Part shown: piece after piece, positions 1 through 9,600 of the stretch
How positions within the stretch are numbered: the first letter of the stretch is position 1
Layout: every line of letters starts with the position of its first letter
NCBI GenBank assembly: GCA_036556325.1
Contig: DATBJR010000052.1
Coordinates: 1-51,650, forward strand
Source of the DNA: DASSCW01 sp036556325
GTDB lineage: Bacteria > Chloroflexota > Limnocylindria > QHBO01
Length of the DNA: 51,650 nt
Direction: 5' to 3'
Position numbers and translations under genes: made by a program
Notes under the pieces: generated by a model
Seen by the model: the letters and a program-made list of their open reading frames with translations, nothing else
The model's database searches: none
What the model was told of the DNA's origin: nothing

Positions 1-1071
1 GAAGTGGTAGACGCCGTTCTCGCGCCGGGCGGAGAAGCGACCGGTGTCATAGGCGCGCGATCGCAGGCCGCGCTGCACCTGCTCGCAGATGACGATGTCC
101 TCCTGCTGGATCTCGTCCGAGAAGGCGATCGTCTGCTGCATTGATTCCCAGCCGGCGCCCGTGCCCGGATCGGCGAAATACCACTCGAAGATGGTGAGCG
201 TGCGGTCCGGGCCCAGTGGCAGGATCACGTTCGAGGACATGTTGTCCTGGTAGATGTTGAACATCGTGTTCGGGAACAGCCAGTAGTAGAGCGCCGACTC
301 CTCCGAGCCGGGCTGGCGCAGGTAGCGACGATCCACGCCCAGCTGTTCCCCGGGGCGAAGTTCCCGGATGGGCGCGTGCTGCTTCGAGTAGTAGCGGAAC
401 TCCTCGACCCGGTAGGCGTCGTAGTCGAGCTCGCGGAACAGCTGCGGATGCGCAATCGGCAGGTGGTAGCCCTCCAGGTAGTTGTCGACGTACACCTTCC
501 AGTTGCACTCGATCACGTAATCGCGCCGCTCCACCAGGCGCATGCGATCGACGTCGTAGCCGGCGGCCGCGACCTCCTCCGGAATGGCGCCCATGACCTC
601 CGCCAGCGATGGAGCCGATGCGTCCGTGCTGAGGTTGACGAACACGAACGGGCCCCAGCGATCCACCCGCACGGGGACCAATCCGAAATCGGCCCTGTCG
701 AAGTCCTGCGTGTCCTCCATCTCGGGGCACGCTCGCAGGGCACCATCGAGGCCGTAGGTCCAACCGTGGTAGCGGCACTGCAGGGACTTGCGGTTGCCGC
801 GTGAGAGGGCGACCTGCCCGGCCCGATGCCGGCACACGTTGTAGAAGGCCTTCAGCTGGCCGTCCAGGTCGTGGGTGATGACGACCGGCTCGTCCATGAC
901 CGCGGCGGGCACGAAATCGCCGACGCGTGACAGCTCATCCGCGCGCGCCACCAGTTGCCACGATCCGCCGAAGATTCGCTCCTTCTCCGCCTCAAGGTGC
1001 GCCGAGTCCAGGTAGTAGCGCGAGGGCAGAGTTGAAGCGCGACTCAGCGCCGGACGGCCGGAAGTGACCAC
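1..1071 (-). CDS. Rieske-type aromatic ring-hydroxylating oxygenase, alpha subunit (3' end cut by window)
   Basis: Partial gene running off the left edge. Read on the minus strand, the product has an N-terminal Rieske [2Fe-2S] domain: CRHR, then 16 residues after the His, then CRYHGW, which fits C-x-H-x(15-17)-C-x2-H. A catalytic domain follows with the mononuclear-iron motif NYLEGYHLPIAH. This arrangement is typical of oxygenases acting on choline, carnitine, betaine or aromatic substrates. The substrate cannot be read here and no reductase gene is visible. The start is taken as GTG at 1071, one base after the TGA of the upstream peptidase gene, so translation is probably coupled to it. The family is clear; the substrate is not. 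Confidence 0.9.
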   Translation of the reverse strand, partial: MVTSGRPALSRASTLPSRYYLDSAHLEAEKERIFGGSWQLVARADELSRVGDFVPAAVMDEPVVITHDLDGQLKAFYNVCRHRAGQVALSRGNRKSLQCRYHGWTYGLDGALRACPEMEDTQDFDRADFGLVPVRVDRWGPFVFVNLSTDASAPSLAEVMGAIPEEVAAAGYDVDRMRLVERRDYVIECNWKVYVDNYLEGYHLPIAHPQLFRELDYDAYRVEEFRYYSKQHAPIRELRPGEQLGVDRRYLRQPGSEESALYYWLFPNTMFNIYQDNMSSNVILPLGPDRTLTIFEWYFADPGTGAGWESMQQTIAFSDEIQQEDIVICEQVQRGLRSRAYDTGRFSARRENGVYHF

Positions 1072-1072
1072 G

Positions 1073-3061
1073 TCAACCGACGGGCGCGCCGCGCCAGGTT
1101 CCCGTCACCGAGCGCCGCCCATCGGCATCCCGCACGTAGCGCAGGTTGGTGCCTCCGGCGGCCCGAACGTGGAGCCGGAATGTGCCCGCGAGGTCGTTGA
1201 TCGTGGCGAGGCCGGTGAGGGCCAGGTCGCTCGTCATTTCGCAACCCCGGAGTCGGACGTGGTAACCCCTTGCGTACGCGCGGTAGGCAACGGAGCCGCC
1301 GTGCAGACAGCCCTCGGCCAGGCGCCGGACGCCGTCCCAGCTCCAGTAATCCGCGTCGTAGTTGAGCTGATCGTCAACGGCGCGCATGGCCGCGCGCGGG
1401 CCGAGGTAGTCATCCACCGTGGCGGCCGGGACGCGGACGTATGGATCGGGGCCGACGGGGTCGCATACCGTGCGCCGGTGCGACGGGCGGTCCCCTGTCA
1501 CCAGGTACGACGTGATCAGGTCGTCCGGGCATGGCTCCCCACGCCCAAAGATGATGTGTGGGCCGCCAGGCTGGACGATCAGGTACCCGTCGGCGAGGTG
1601 ACTGTAGATGCGCAGCGCGCCGGCATAGGGCGTGGCGGGGTCGGTGGTCGAAGCCAGGACGAACACCGGGAATGGCGTGTCGCTCAGATAGGTGGGTCGC
1701 TGCTCGCTCGCGGGGTGCGCGGGCCAGAAGGCGCAGGGCAGGTCGCCGTAGAAGACGCTGCCAAGCCGATGGCCGGCGACTCCGGCCGCCTCACCGGCTG
1801 CCAGGTATGCCGCCGCCCGCTGTCTGCCGTTGCCGCTGCCATATGCGTAATCCATGCATTCCACGGCGTAGTACATCGCGTCCGAGTAGGTCGGATCCTC
1901 GATTGCCTGCAGCGTTTCGGGGTCCTGGCCCAACGAGATGTACGTCAGCCGCGCCAGCGGGAGGAGCTCGCCACGCAGCGCCCAGGTCATCGCCCGTTGC
2001 AGAAGCATGCGGTCGAAATTCGAGTAGACGTAGCCCGCAGCCGCGGTCTCGAGGTCGCCGAGGGAGTAGGTGCGCCGCTCCAGGCGGCCATGCGCATCGA
2101 CGAAATCGAAGCGCATCGGGCCGTCGCGCAGCTGAGCGGCGAGCCGGTCGTAGGTGGCGAGAAGCTCGCCGCCGTCCAGGTCCGCGGCGCACGTGCGGGC
2201 GGGCCTGCACGAGCGCAGCGAGAACGCCAACGTGTCGTCGAAGGCATCGACGTCCTCGTCGTAGTACTCGGTGCCGCTCAGGGTCAGGTCGACGGGACCG
2301 TCGATGAACAGCGCGTGCAGGCGATCCGGATGTGCAGCGGCGTAGGTCTGCACGTACTGGGTGCCGTAGCTCTCGCCATACAGATCCAGCTGCGGGGCGC
2401 GCAGCCACACACGGATTGCCTCCAGGTCCTCCACCGCCTGGCGAGTCGAGAAGTACGGCAGCGATGCCGGGTCGATCCCCGTCTCCGCCACGCAGGCTCG
2501 CGCGTACTGACGGGCCGCCCGGGCGTAGGCCAGCGCCTGCTGGGACGAGATGGTCGGCAGCGAGGCGGCGGTGTACCAGGCCAACGTCGCGTCCGGGCAC
2601 TGGAGCGGCACCGATGCCGCCACGCCGCGCTGGTCGAGGAACACGATGTCGTACTGACGCGGGATGCGCGGATCGAAGGCATCGGTGTAGCTGTCGGCCG
2701 CGGCGATGCCGCTGGTGCCGGGCCCGCCGGTGATGGTGACGAAGACACCCTTCCGTGGCGACCGCGTCGCGCGCAGGATGGCAAAGGTCACGTCGTAGGT
2801 GGGAGCCTTCGGCGAGCCGAAGTGATCCCGCGGGACGCGCAGGGTAATGCAGGTGAACCGGCTCTCCGGGCATGGCCCGCGGTGGACGACTCGCGGACGG
2901 TCGGCCACCAGCCGGCCGTTCGAGGCGGCTGTCTGCCCGCGAATGACCGGATCGGCCCGGGCGGTGGCGGGCACGGCAACGGAGCCGACGAAGGCCACCG
3001 CCAGCAGTGCCAGCACGAGAATGGCTGCCCGGGCCACCGGATTGGGCCGACCGACGGTCAT
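1073..3061 (-). CDS. Secreted alpha/beta hydrolase of the S33 (proline iminopeptidase / TAP-like) family
   Basis: A 662-residue exported hydrolase. From the ATG at 3061 the N-terminus is a signal peptide: basic RPNPVAR, a long Ala/Leu/Val core, and a probable cleavage after ATARA. The oxyanion motif GGPGTSG, FLDQRG and the nucleophile elbow GESYGTQ (Ser about residue 231) are present. TTDPATP and GGPH downstream probably supply the Asp and His of the triad. This matches tripeptidyl-aminopeptidase-like S33 enzymes that trim peptides outside the membrane. The 3061 start is preferred over ATG 3085 because a TACACT -10 box ends 9 nt upstream of it. The gene precedes the Rieske oxygenase by one base and diverges from the amino-acid importer, so uptake of released amino acids is a reasonable inference. 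Confidence 0.87.
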   Translation of the reverse strand: MTVGRPNPVARAAILVLALLAVAFVGSVAVPATARADPVIRGQTAASNGRLVADRPRVVHRGPCPESRFTCITLRVPRDHFGSPKAPTYDVTFAILRATRSPRKGVFVTITGGPGTSGIAAADSYTDAFDPRIPRQYDIVFLDQRGVAASVPLQCPDATLAWYTAASLPTISSQQALAYARAARQYARACVAETGIDPASLPYFSTRQAVEDLEAIRVWLRAPQLDLYGESYGTQYVQTYAAAHPDRLHALFIDGPVDLTLSGTEYYDEDVDAFDDTLAFSLRSCRPARTCAADLDGGELLATYDRLAAQLRDGPMRFDFVDAHGRLERRTYSLGDLETAAAGYVYSNFDRMLLQRAMTWALRGELLPLARLTYISLGQDPETLQAIEDPTYSDAMYYAVECMDYAYGSGNGRQRAAAYLAAGEAAGVAGHRLGSVFYGDLPCAFWPAHPASEQRPTYLSDTPFPVFVLASTTDPATPYAGALRIYSHLADGYLIVQPGGPHIIFGRGEPCPDDLITSYLVTGDRPSHRRTVCDPVGPDPYVRVPAATVDDYLGPRAAMRAVDDQLNYDADYWSWDGVRRLAEGCLHGGSVAYRAYARGYHVRLRGCEMTSDLALTGLATINDLAGTFRLHVRAAGGTNLRYVRDADGRRSVTGTWRGAPVG

Positions 3062-3070
3062 GGGATCGCG

Positions 3071-3076
3071 AGTGTA
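3071..3076 (-). promoter_or_regulatory. Predicted -10 element (TACACT) of the S33 peptidase gene
   Basis: TACACT on the minus strand ends 9 nt before the ATG at 3061, and no Shine-Dalgarno sequence is present. This implies a leaderless or nearly leaderless transcript. No consensus -35 is visible. Confidence 0.5.
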
Positions 3077-3162
3077 CTCGCGCATGGAGTATCGTTCGCA
3101 ACTCTCAGAATTGACCGATCGACGGGGCGGGCTGTGGATTGAGCACAAGGAGGAGGGCAAGG

Positions 3163-4104
3163 GTGTTCCGATCTTCGATGAAGGGGGTGTTGGGCACGGC
3201 GGCGGTCATCGCGCTTGCGGCATGCACCGCCGGAACATCGGCCTCGCCGAGCTCTGCATCAGCAAGCGCCATTGCGAGCGCCAGCGCATCAACTGCAGCG
3301 TCGCCGGTCGCGACCGTTCCGGACGACCAGCTCATCTTTCCCGGCAAGCTCGTCGTCTGCATCGATATTCCCTATCCGCCACAGGAATTCTTCGACGACC
3401 AGGGCAACCCCACCGGGTCTGACGTCGACATCGCAACCGAGATCGCCAACCGCCTCGGCCTGCAGGTCCAGATCGAGAACTCGGTGTTCGACACCATCAT
3501 CCTGGCGCTGACCGGCGGCAAGTGCGAGGTCATCGTCTCCGCACAGAACATCACCGCGGATCGGCTGGATGCGGTCGACATGATTCCCTACTTCAAGGCC
3601 GGCCAGTCATTCGTGGTGGCCAAGGGCAATCCCGCGGGCATCCATAAGCCGGAGGACCTCTGCGGCAAGAGCGTTGCGGTCGAATCCGGCACGACCGAGG
3701 CCGACTACGTGAAGGGCACCGGCGACTACAAGGGCGGCGGGCTCAACAAGCAGTGCGCCGATGGCGGCCAGGCGGAGGTCAACCTCAAGGAATTCCAGAA
3801 GGACAGCGACGCCCTCCTCGCGCTTTCGGCGGGACAGGTCGACGCGTACTTCGCGGACTCTCCTGTCGCTGGCTACTACACCGTCCAGCAGCCTGACCAG
3901 TTCGAGCTGTCCGGCGTGACCGTCGAGGTTGCCAACGAGGGGATCAGCGTTGCCAAGGATGCATCCAAGAAGGACCTGGCCAACGGGATCCTGGCGGCAT
4001 TGAAGTCAATGGCCGAGGACGGCACCTATATCGACATCCTGACAAAGTACGGTCTCGAAGATGGTGCCGTGGACGTCAGCGAGATGGAGATCCAGTCGAA
4101 GTAG
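3163..4104 (+). CDS. Amino-acid ABC transporter substrate-binding lipoprotein (SBP_bac_3)
   Basis: A 313-residue extracytoplasmic binding protein of a polar amino-acid importer. The signal peptide ends in the lipobox LAAC, followed by a Ser/Ala-rich linker, so the mature protein is lipid-anchored. The body has the family-3 solute-binding pattern: VCIDIPYPPQEFFDDQG near the start, a SDVDIATEIANRLGL segment, then the second lobe. The start is GTG 3163: AGGAGG at 3151-3156 lies 6 nt upstream, whereas the longer in-frame TTG at 3139 would place this ribosome site inside the gene. The permease and ATPase genes follow directly. The ligand (Gln, Glu, Arg or similar) cannot be told from sequence alone. 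Confidence 0.93.
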   Translation: MFRSSMKGVLGTAAVIALAACTAGTSASPSSASASAIASASASTAASPVATVPDDQLIFPGKLVVCIDIPYPPQEFFDDQGNPTGSDVDIATEIANRLGLQVQIENSVFDTIILALTGGKCEVIVSAQNITADRLDAVDMIPYFKAGQSFVVAKGNPAGIHKPEDLCGKSVAVESGTTEADYVKGTGDYKGGGLNKQCADGGQAEVNLKEFQKDSDALLALSAGQVDAYFADSPVAGYYTVQQPDQFELSGVTVEVANEGISVAKDASKKDLANGILAALKSMAEDGTYIDILTKYGLEDGAVDVSEMEIQSK

Positions 4105-4155
4105 CCGTTTCCGCATACACCTCAGGTGCTCAACGTGCCTGGGCGCCGTGAACTG

Positions 4156-5034
4156 ATGCGATTGCGAACCCGGTTGGCTCCCCGGCTGGCCGGGTTCGTG
4201 GTTCTCGCAGCCTTGCTCGGCGGATGCGCGCCATCGTCGTACCCCTACCGCTGGAACATCTTCGTCGACTCGATCTTCCGGCCCGACGCACTGATCCTCA
4301 GCGGCCTGGCGCTCACCGTATCGATCTCAGTGATCAGCCAGCTCATCGGTGTGGCACTGGGCATCTTCGGCGCAGTTGGCCGGCTGTCGAGGCTGCGTCC
4401 CATCCGATGGCTGGCGACCTTCTATGTGTGGTTCTTCCGGGGTACGCCACTCCTCGTGCAGATCATGCTGATCTTCTTCGGTCTCGGCGTGACCAGAATC
4501 TATGGCTGGCCTGACTTCGCCATTGGCCCGATTCCTGTCAGCGGTGCGGTGCAGGCCGGTATCGTCGCCCTGGGGTTGAACGAGGGCGCGTACATGACGG
4601 AGATCGTGCGCGCCGGCATTCTGGCCATCGACCCGGGGCAGATGGAGGCTGCCAAGGCACTCGGCATGACGTATGGGAAGGCCATGCGGCGCATCGTGCT
4701 GCCGCAGGCGGCGCGGGTGATCGTGCCGCCGCTCGGCAACGAGTTCAACAACATGCTGAAGACGACCTCGCTGCTGGTGGTCATCAGCGTGCCCGAGCTG
4801 TTCGTCATCTTCTCTCGCAAGAACGCAAGCGGATCGACGGTCTTCCATCCGCTCGAGCTCTTCCTCGCGGCCGCCGTCTGGTACCTGCTCCTTACGACAG
4901 CCTGGAGCATCGTGCAGTACTTCATCGAGCGCAGGCTGGGCCGCGGGGTCGCCGGAGCCGCCATGGCCGGACCGAGCCTGCGGGAGCGCCTGGCCGGGTT
5001 CCGGCTTGGCTCGTCCAGCACCGGCGGCCGATGA
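4156..5034 (+). CDS. Polar amino-acid ABC transporter permease (GlnP/HisM-type) with lipobox-like N-terminus
   Basis: A 292-residue inner-membrane permease with several hydrophobic spans and the ATPase-docking EAA loop EAAKALGMTYGKAMRRIVLP in the second half. It should form the pore of the importer with the flanking gene products. The start is uncertain: ATG 4156 gives a basic n-region (MRLRTRLAPR), while GTG 4126 would add ten residues; neither has a strong ribosome site. The N-terminus is odd: a hydrophobic stretch ends in LLGGC, like a lipoprotein signal, before SSYPYRW and the first classical permease span. It overlaps the ATPase gene by 4 nt (ATGA). Confidence 0.93.
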   Translation: MRLRTRLAPRLAGFVVLAALLGGCAPSSYPYRWNIFVDSIFRPDALILSGLALTVSISVISQLIGVALGIFGAVGRLSRLRPIRWLATFYVWFFRGTPLLVQIMLIFFGLGVTRIYGWPDFAIGPIPVSGAVQAGIVALGLNEGAYMTEIVRAGILAIDPGQMEAAKALGMTYGKAMRRIVLPQAARVIVPPLGNEFNNMLKTTSLLVVISVPELFVIFSRKNASGSTVFHPLELFLAAAVWYLLLTTAWSIVQYFIERRLGRGVAGAAMAGPSLRERLAGFRLGSSSTGGR

Positions 5035-5870
5035 CCGCGCCCACACGGCCCGACCTGCACACGCCGCACGACCTGCTGGACGCCATCGGCGGCGTGCCGG
5101 TCCCGTCCGGCGATGTCGTGGTCCAGGCGACCGACGTCCACAAGTGGTTCGGTCGCCTCCATGTCCTCAAGGGCGTGGAGCTGACGGTGAAGCGACAGGA
5201 GGTCGTGGTCCTCATCGGCCCATCCGGGAGCGGCAAGACGACGTTCCTGCGCTGCATCAACCATCTGGAGCGCATCCAGCAGGGCCGCATCTTCGTGAAC
5301 GGCCACCTCATCGGCTACCGCGACGTGGACGGCAGGCTGGTGGAGGACAAGGAACGCAGCATCGCGCGGCAGCGGTCGCAGATCGGGATGGTGTTCCAGC
5401 GCTTCAACCTCTTCCCGCACCTGACCGCCCTCCAGAACGTGACCGAGGCACCCATCCAGGTGCGCGGCGAGGACGCCGAGAGGGCGCGCGAGGTGGGCGT
5501 CACGCTCCTGGAACGGGTCGGGCTGGGGGCAAAGGTGGATGCCTATCCCGCGCAGCTTTCGGGAGGCCAGCAGCAGCGCGTGGCGATCGCCCGGGCACTG
5601 GCCATGAAGCCCGCCCTCATCCTCTTCGACGAGCCCACCTCCGCGCTGGATCCGGAGATGATCGGCGAGGTGCTCGACGTCATGCGCGAGCTGGCGCGTG
5701 AGGGGATGACCATGATCGTGGTCAGCCACGAGATGGGCTTCGCGCGCGAGGTCGCGGACCGGGTGGTGATGATGGACGAGGGCATCATCCTGGAGGAGGG
5801 GACGCCAGAGGAGCTCTTCGCCGGCGGTCGCCACGAGCGCACGCAGGCCTTCCTCTCCAAGATCCTGTAG
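5031..5870 (+). CDS. Polar amino-acid ABC transporter ATP-binding protein (GlnQ-type)
   Basis: A 279-residue cytoplasmic ATPase that powers the importer. Walker A GPSGSGKT is at residues 63-70, the signature LSGGQQQR begins at residue 176, and Walker B LILFDEP with the D-loop SALD starts near residue 196; the switch His is in VVSHEMGFA. About 30 extra residues precede the first strand compared with typical GlnQ. ATG 5031 overlaps the permease stop (ATGA), so the two are translationally coupled. It is the last gene of the three-gene transporter operon. Confidence 0.96.
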   Translation: MTAPTRPDLHTPHDLLDAIGGVPVPSGDVVVQATDVHKWFGRLHVLKGVELTVKRQEVVVLIGPSGSGKTTFLRCINHLERIQQGRIFVNGHLIGYRDVDGRLVEDKERSIARQRSQIGMVFQRFNLFPHLTALQNVTEAPIQVRGEDAERAREVGVTLLERVGLGAKVDAYPAQLSGGQQQRVAIARALAMKPALILFDEPTSALDPEMIGEVLDVMRELAREGMTMIVVSHEMGFAREVADRVVMMDEGIILEEGTPEELFAGGRHERTQAFLSKIL

Positions 5871-5982
5871 GCGCCAGCTCGCCACGCAACCGAATCGGCC
5901 CCGCCTGCGTCGTTACCGGCACACCGATTGCATCTGTTGCGGCTCACCGGCGAGGCGCCGGGGACATATGGAGGGGAAACCC

Positions 5983-6180
5983 ATGCTTTCCCGGCAGTGC
6001 ACCCATTGCGACGCCGAGATCGAGGTCCCGCTCAAGGGCCGTATCAACTGCCCGGTCTGCGGCCTCGATCCCGATCTCCCGCCGCTCGCCTACCAGTTCG
6101 ACGACGCTCCGGCCTTCTTCCTGGCTGGCGATCCGCGCCGGCCGATTGCCGTGGAGGGCCAGCTCACCCGCGTCGCCTGA
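5983..6180 (+). CDS. Small zinc-ribbon protein, function unknown
   Basis: A 65-residue protein with two CxxC pairs (CTHC at residues 6-9 and CPVC about 20 residues later) that can bind one zinc ion, followed by an acidic and aromatic tail. The start is ATG 5983 because GGAGGGG at 5970-5976 sits 6 nt upstream; an ATG at 5968 would swallow that site. Such ribbons are seen in nucleic-acid-binding or redox-sensing accessory proteins. No specific family is recognised and the neighbours do not suggest a role. Confidence 0.72.
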   Translation: MLSRQCTHCDAEIEVPLKGRINCPVCGLDPDLPPLAYQFDDAPAFFLAGDPRRPIAVEGQLTRVA

Positions 6181-6203
6181 GCCCGATCGCGGCGGCAAGG
6201 CGG

Positions 6204-6656
6204 TCAGCGGCCCTGGCCGTAGACCTCCGCACGCGGCAGCCGAGCGGCCTCTTCCTCCGCACGCACCCGGCGGGTCGCCATCTTCAGCGCGGTGGGCACG
6301 TCCTTCGGACGGCCGCCCTCGTGGGCGATCAGCCAGGCGGCGCCCTTCTGGGTCAGCTCCGCTCCCCCGCCCGCGCCCGGCTCGATGAACGGCAGGTTCA
6401 GGAGTCCGCGTCGGCCCAGGCGCTCCACCTCGACCTGCAGGGCGAAGGGCGGCATGCCGAGCTCGTCGGCCAGCGGCGTGAGGTCCACGGCGCGGTTCGG
6501 GAAGCGCCTGACGAATCGCATGATCCGCGCGTACAGCTCGTCATGCGGCAGCGGATGGTTCGCATCGACGGCGACGGCCTGGTCCGCGGGTGCACGACGA
6601 GCCCTCGACCCCCGGGCCGATGGCGTGGCGCGAGCTGGACGCTTGGCAGCAGTCAT
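6204..6656 (-). CDS. Winged-helix-like protein of unknown function
   Basis: A 150-residue protein. The first 25 residues are basic and disordered-looking (Lys/Arg/Ala/Pro). A compact helical domain follows (LYARIMRFVRRFPNRAVDLT, then ADELGMPPFALQVEVERLGRRGLL) that reads like a winged helix-turn-helix, ending in an Arg/Glu-rich tail. DNA or RNA binding is inferred. The start is ATG 6656: TATCCT at 6664-6669 (minus strand) ends 7 nt upstream, and the gene follows the dnaE stop by 22 nt, so it may have its own leaderless promoter inside the dnaE-distal region. Confidence 0.68.
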   Translation of the reverse strand: MTAAKRPARATPSARGSRARRAPADQAVAVDANHPLPHDELYARIMRFVRRFPNRAVDLTPLADELGMPPFALQVEVERLGRRGLLNLPFIEPGAGGGAELTQKGAAWLIAHEGGRPKDVPTALKMATRRVRAEEEAARLPRAEVYGQGR

Positions 6657-6663
6657 CGGCCCG

Positions 6664-6669
6664 AGGATA
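6664..6669 (-). promoter_or_regulatory. Predicted -10 element (TATCCT) for the winged-helix gene
   Basis: TATCCT on the minus strand ends 7 nt before ATG 6656. No ribosome site is visible, which fits a leaderless transcript starting at the ATG. Confidence 0.45.
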
Positions 6670-6678
6670 CCAGTGCGC

Positions 6679-9600
6679 TCAGGCTTCGGCCGATGCCGCA
6701 CGCAGCTCCACCCCCACCCCCACGCCGGCCGCCTGCCGCACGACGTCGGCCAGCCGCTCGTCCCACTCGGCCTGGTGGGGCAGGCGGACCTGCCGCGTGG
6801 CGCCGGCCACGGGGATGTTGATCACCACCGGCACGCCGCCGGGACGCGTGCGAACCGCGGCCGTCACGGACTCGATGGCCGGCAGCAGCCGCTCCATGTT
6901 CAGGCCGCGCTCGAAGCTGATCTCGATGATCCCAGCGCCTACGGGCACGGCGGTCAGCGGCACGGCGCCGGCCGGAGCGGGCGACTCGTCGGCGGGTTCG
7001 GCGGCGGTGACCGGGATGGCAGCCGCGGCCGGCGCCTCGGCCACCGAGACCGCGCCGCGCGGCACCGCCTCGGCCACCGGCACGCGCGCTCCGGCGCCAC
7101 CGTTGCCGTTGCCGTTGCCGCGCCACCCGCCGCCGCGGGAACGAAGGAGGCGGTCGCGTTCCGCAGAGAACGGCACCGGGCCCATGCGGACCGCGTCATC
7201 CCAGGCGTGCACCGCCTCGCACAGGATCTGGGCGGAGTCGTCCCGGTGGTCAACTCGCCCGGACACGAGCACAATGGAGTCATCGGCCCAGGCGTTGGCG
7301 GTATCGGCGAAGACCTTGGGGAAGACGACGACCTCGACCGATCCCTGCAGGTCCTCCAGGGTTGCCACCAGCATCGTCGAGCCGGCACGGGTGATGACCC
7401 GGCGGGAGCCCTGGATGATGCCGCCCAGTGTGACCTTGGCCTGATCGCTCTCCTCGGCCAGCTCGCCGGAGTAGGCCGTCACGTACTCGGGCAGCTGCGC
7501 CTCGATGTCGCGCAACGGGTGCTCCGAGAGATAGAGGCCCAGCAGCTCCTTCTCCCAGCGGAGGCGCTCGCGGCGAGGCACGTCGTCCTCATTGGCTCCG
7601 TCGGAGGGCCCTGCGGTCAGGCCGATGGCTGTCGCCGGCTCCGCCGGCGCGGCGAACAGGTCGAACAGCGTCCCCTGGCCGGCCGCCACGTCGCGCTGGT
7701 GCCGCGCGCCGGTATCCAGGGCATGGTCGAGTCGATTGAGGAGCGTGCCCGGGGACCCCAGGGAGAGCATGGCGCCCGCCTTGATCAGGGACTCGGCCAC
7801 GCGCTTGTTGACCGTGCGCAGGTCCACCCGGCGGCACAGGTCGTCGAGCGACGTGAAGTCGCCGGTCTCGTCCGAGATCTCCGAGCGACCCTCGCGAGCG
7901 GCAACGATCGCCTCGATGGCGCCTTCGCCGACGTTCTTGATCGCCGCCAGGCCAAACCGGATGGCGGAGGTGCCATCCGCGTCGTCCTCGACCGTGAAGT
8001 CGGCGTGCGAGCGCTGCACGTCCGGCGGCCGAACCTCAATCCCCAGCCGGTGGCACTCGGCGATGACCGCCGCCACCTTCTCCGCCCGCTCGCGGAAGCC
8101 GTTCAGCACCGCGGTCATGAACTCGACCGGATAGTTGGCCTTCAGGTAGGCGGTCTGGTAGGCGATCAGGCCGTAGCAGGTCGCGTGCGCCTTGTTGAAC
8201 CCATAGCGGGCGAACGGCTCGAAGGCGGCGAACACCTGGTCGACGACGTGGGGTGGGATGCCCTTCTTCTTGGCCCCGGCCTTGAACTTCGCCTCGTGCT
8301 CGCGAAGGACCGACTCCTTCTTCTTGCGGATCGCGTAGCAGAGGTTGTCCGCCTCGGGTCCGGTGTAGTCGGCCATGGCGATGGCGGCGGTCATGATGTC
8401 TTCCTGGTAGACGAAGATCCCGTACGTGTCGCGGAGGGCCGGCTCCAGCGACGGGTGGAGGTAGGTCACCTCCTCCTCGCCGTGCTTGCGGCGGATGTAG
8501 GACGGGATGTTGGCCATCGGCCCGGGGCGGAAGAGCGCGACCATGGCGGCCAGGTCACGAACCTCGGTGGGGCGAAGCTCCTTGACGTAGCGCCGCATGC
8601 CGCCGCCCTCGAGCTGGAAGATGCCGGTCGTCTCGCCGGTGGACAGCAGCTCGAACGTCTTGGTGTCGTCCAGCGGGAGGTTGTCGACGTCGATCTCCAC
8701 CCCGCGATGCCGGCGGATCAGCTCGACGGCATCGGCCAGGATCGTCAGGTTGATCAGGCCCAGGAAGTCGAACTTCAGCAGGCCCAGCGCCTCGCAGGCA
8801 TGCATCTCGAACTGGGTCATGGTGGTGCGGCCGTCCGTCGCGCGCTGGAGCGGCATGATCTCGGTCAGCGGCTCGCGGCTGATCACGATCCCCGCGGCGT
8901 GGGTGGACGCATGTCGCGCCACGCCCTCCAGCTGGTGCGCCACGCCGATCAGCTTGTCCACCCGCTCGTCGGCGGCCATCAGCTCGCGCAGCTGTGGCGA
9001 TGTCTCCACCGCGCGGTCCAGGCTGATGTTCAGCTCGTTCGGCACCGCCTTGGCCACCCGATCGGCCTCGGCGTAGGTCAGGCCCATGGCCCGTCCGACG
9101 TCACGGATGGCCGCCTTGGCGCCCAGCGTGCCGAAGGTGATGATCTGTGCCACCCGGTCGTCGCCGTACTTGCGGGTGACGTACTCGATCACCTCGTCCC
9201 GGCGGCTGTCCTGGAAGTCGATGTCGATGTCCGGCATGGTCACCCGGTCCGGGTTCAGGAAGCGCTCGAACGGCAGCCCGTACGCCAGCGGGTCGACCGG
9301 GGTGATGCCCAGCGAATAGGTGACGATCGAGCCCGGGGCACTGCCCCGGCAGGTGGTGAAGATCCCCTGCTCACGTGCGAAGCGCGTGAAGTCGGCCACG
9401 ATCAGGAAGTAGCTGCTGTACCCCATCCGATCGATGATCCCGAGCTCGTAGTCCAGCCGGTGCCGGACGTCCGAGTTGAGCCGGGATCCGTATCGGTCCA
9501 CCAGCCCGCGCTCGCATTCCTTGCGGAGCCAGGAGGCGGCCGATTCGCCGTCAGGCACGGGGAAGTGCGGGAGCCGGAGCTGGTCGAACTCCAGCGCGAG

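Noticed and set aside
47..835. Open frame of 262 codons on the minus strand at the left edge
   Set aside because: It is out of frame with the Rieske oxygenase, which carries both iron-binding motifs in another frame of the same strand.
1064..3142. Open frame of 692 codons on the plus strand opposite the S33 peptidase
   Set aside because: Composition-driven shadow; the minus strand has a signal peptide and intact catalytic motifs.
3139..3162. TTG 3139 as start of the binding-protein gene
   Set aside because: The strong AGGAGG at 3151-3156 would then be inside the coding region; GTG 3163 is ideally spaced from it.
7080..7125. Short tandem repeat (cgttgc units) as a mobile or CRISPR-like repeat
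   Set aside because: It is in frame within dnaE and simply encodes Gly-Asn repeats of the linker.
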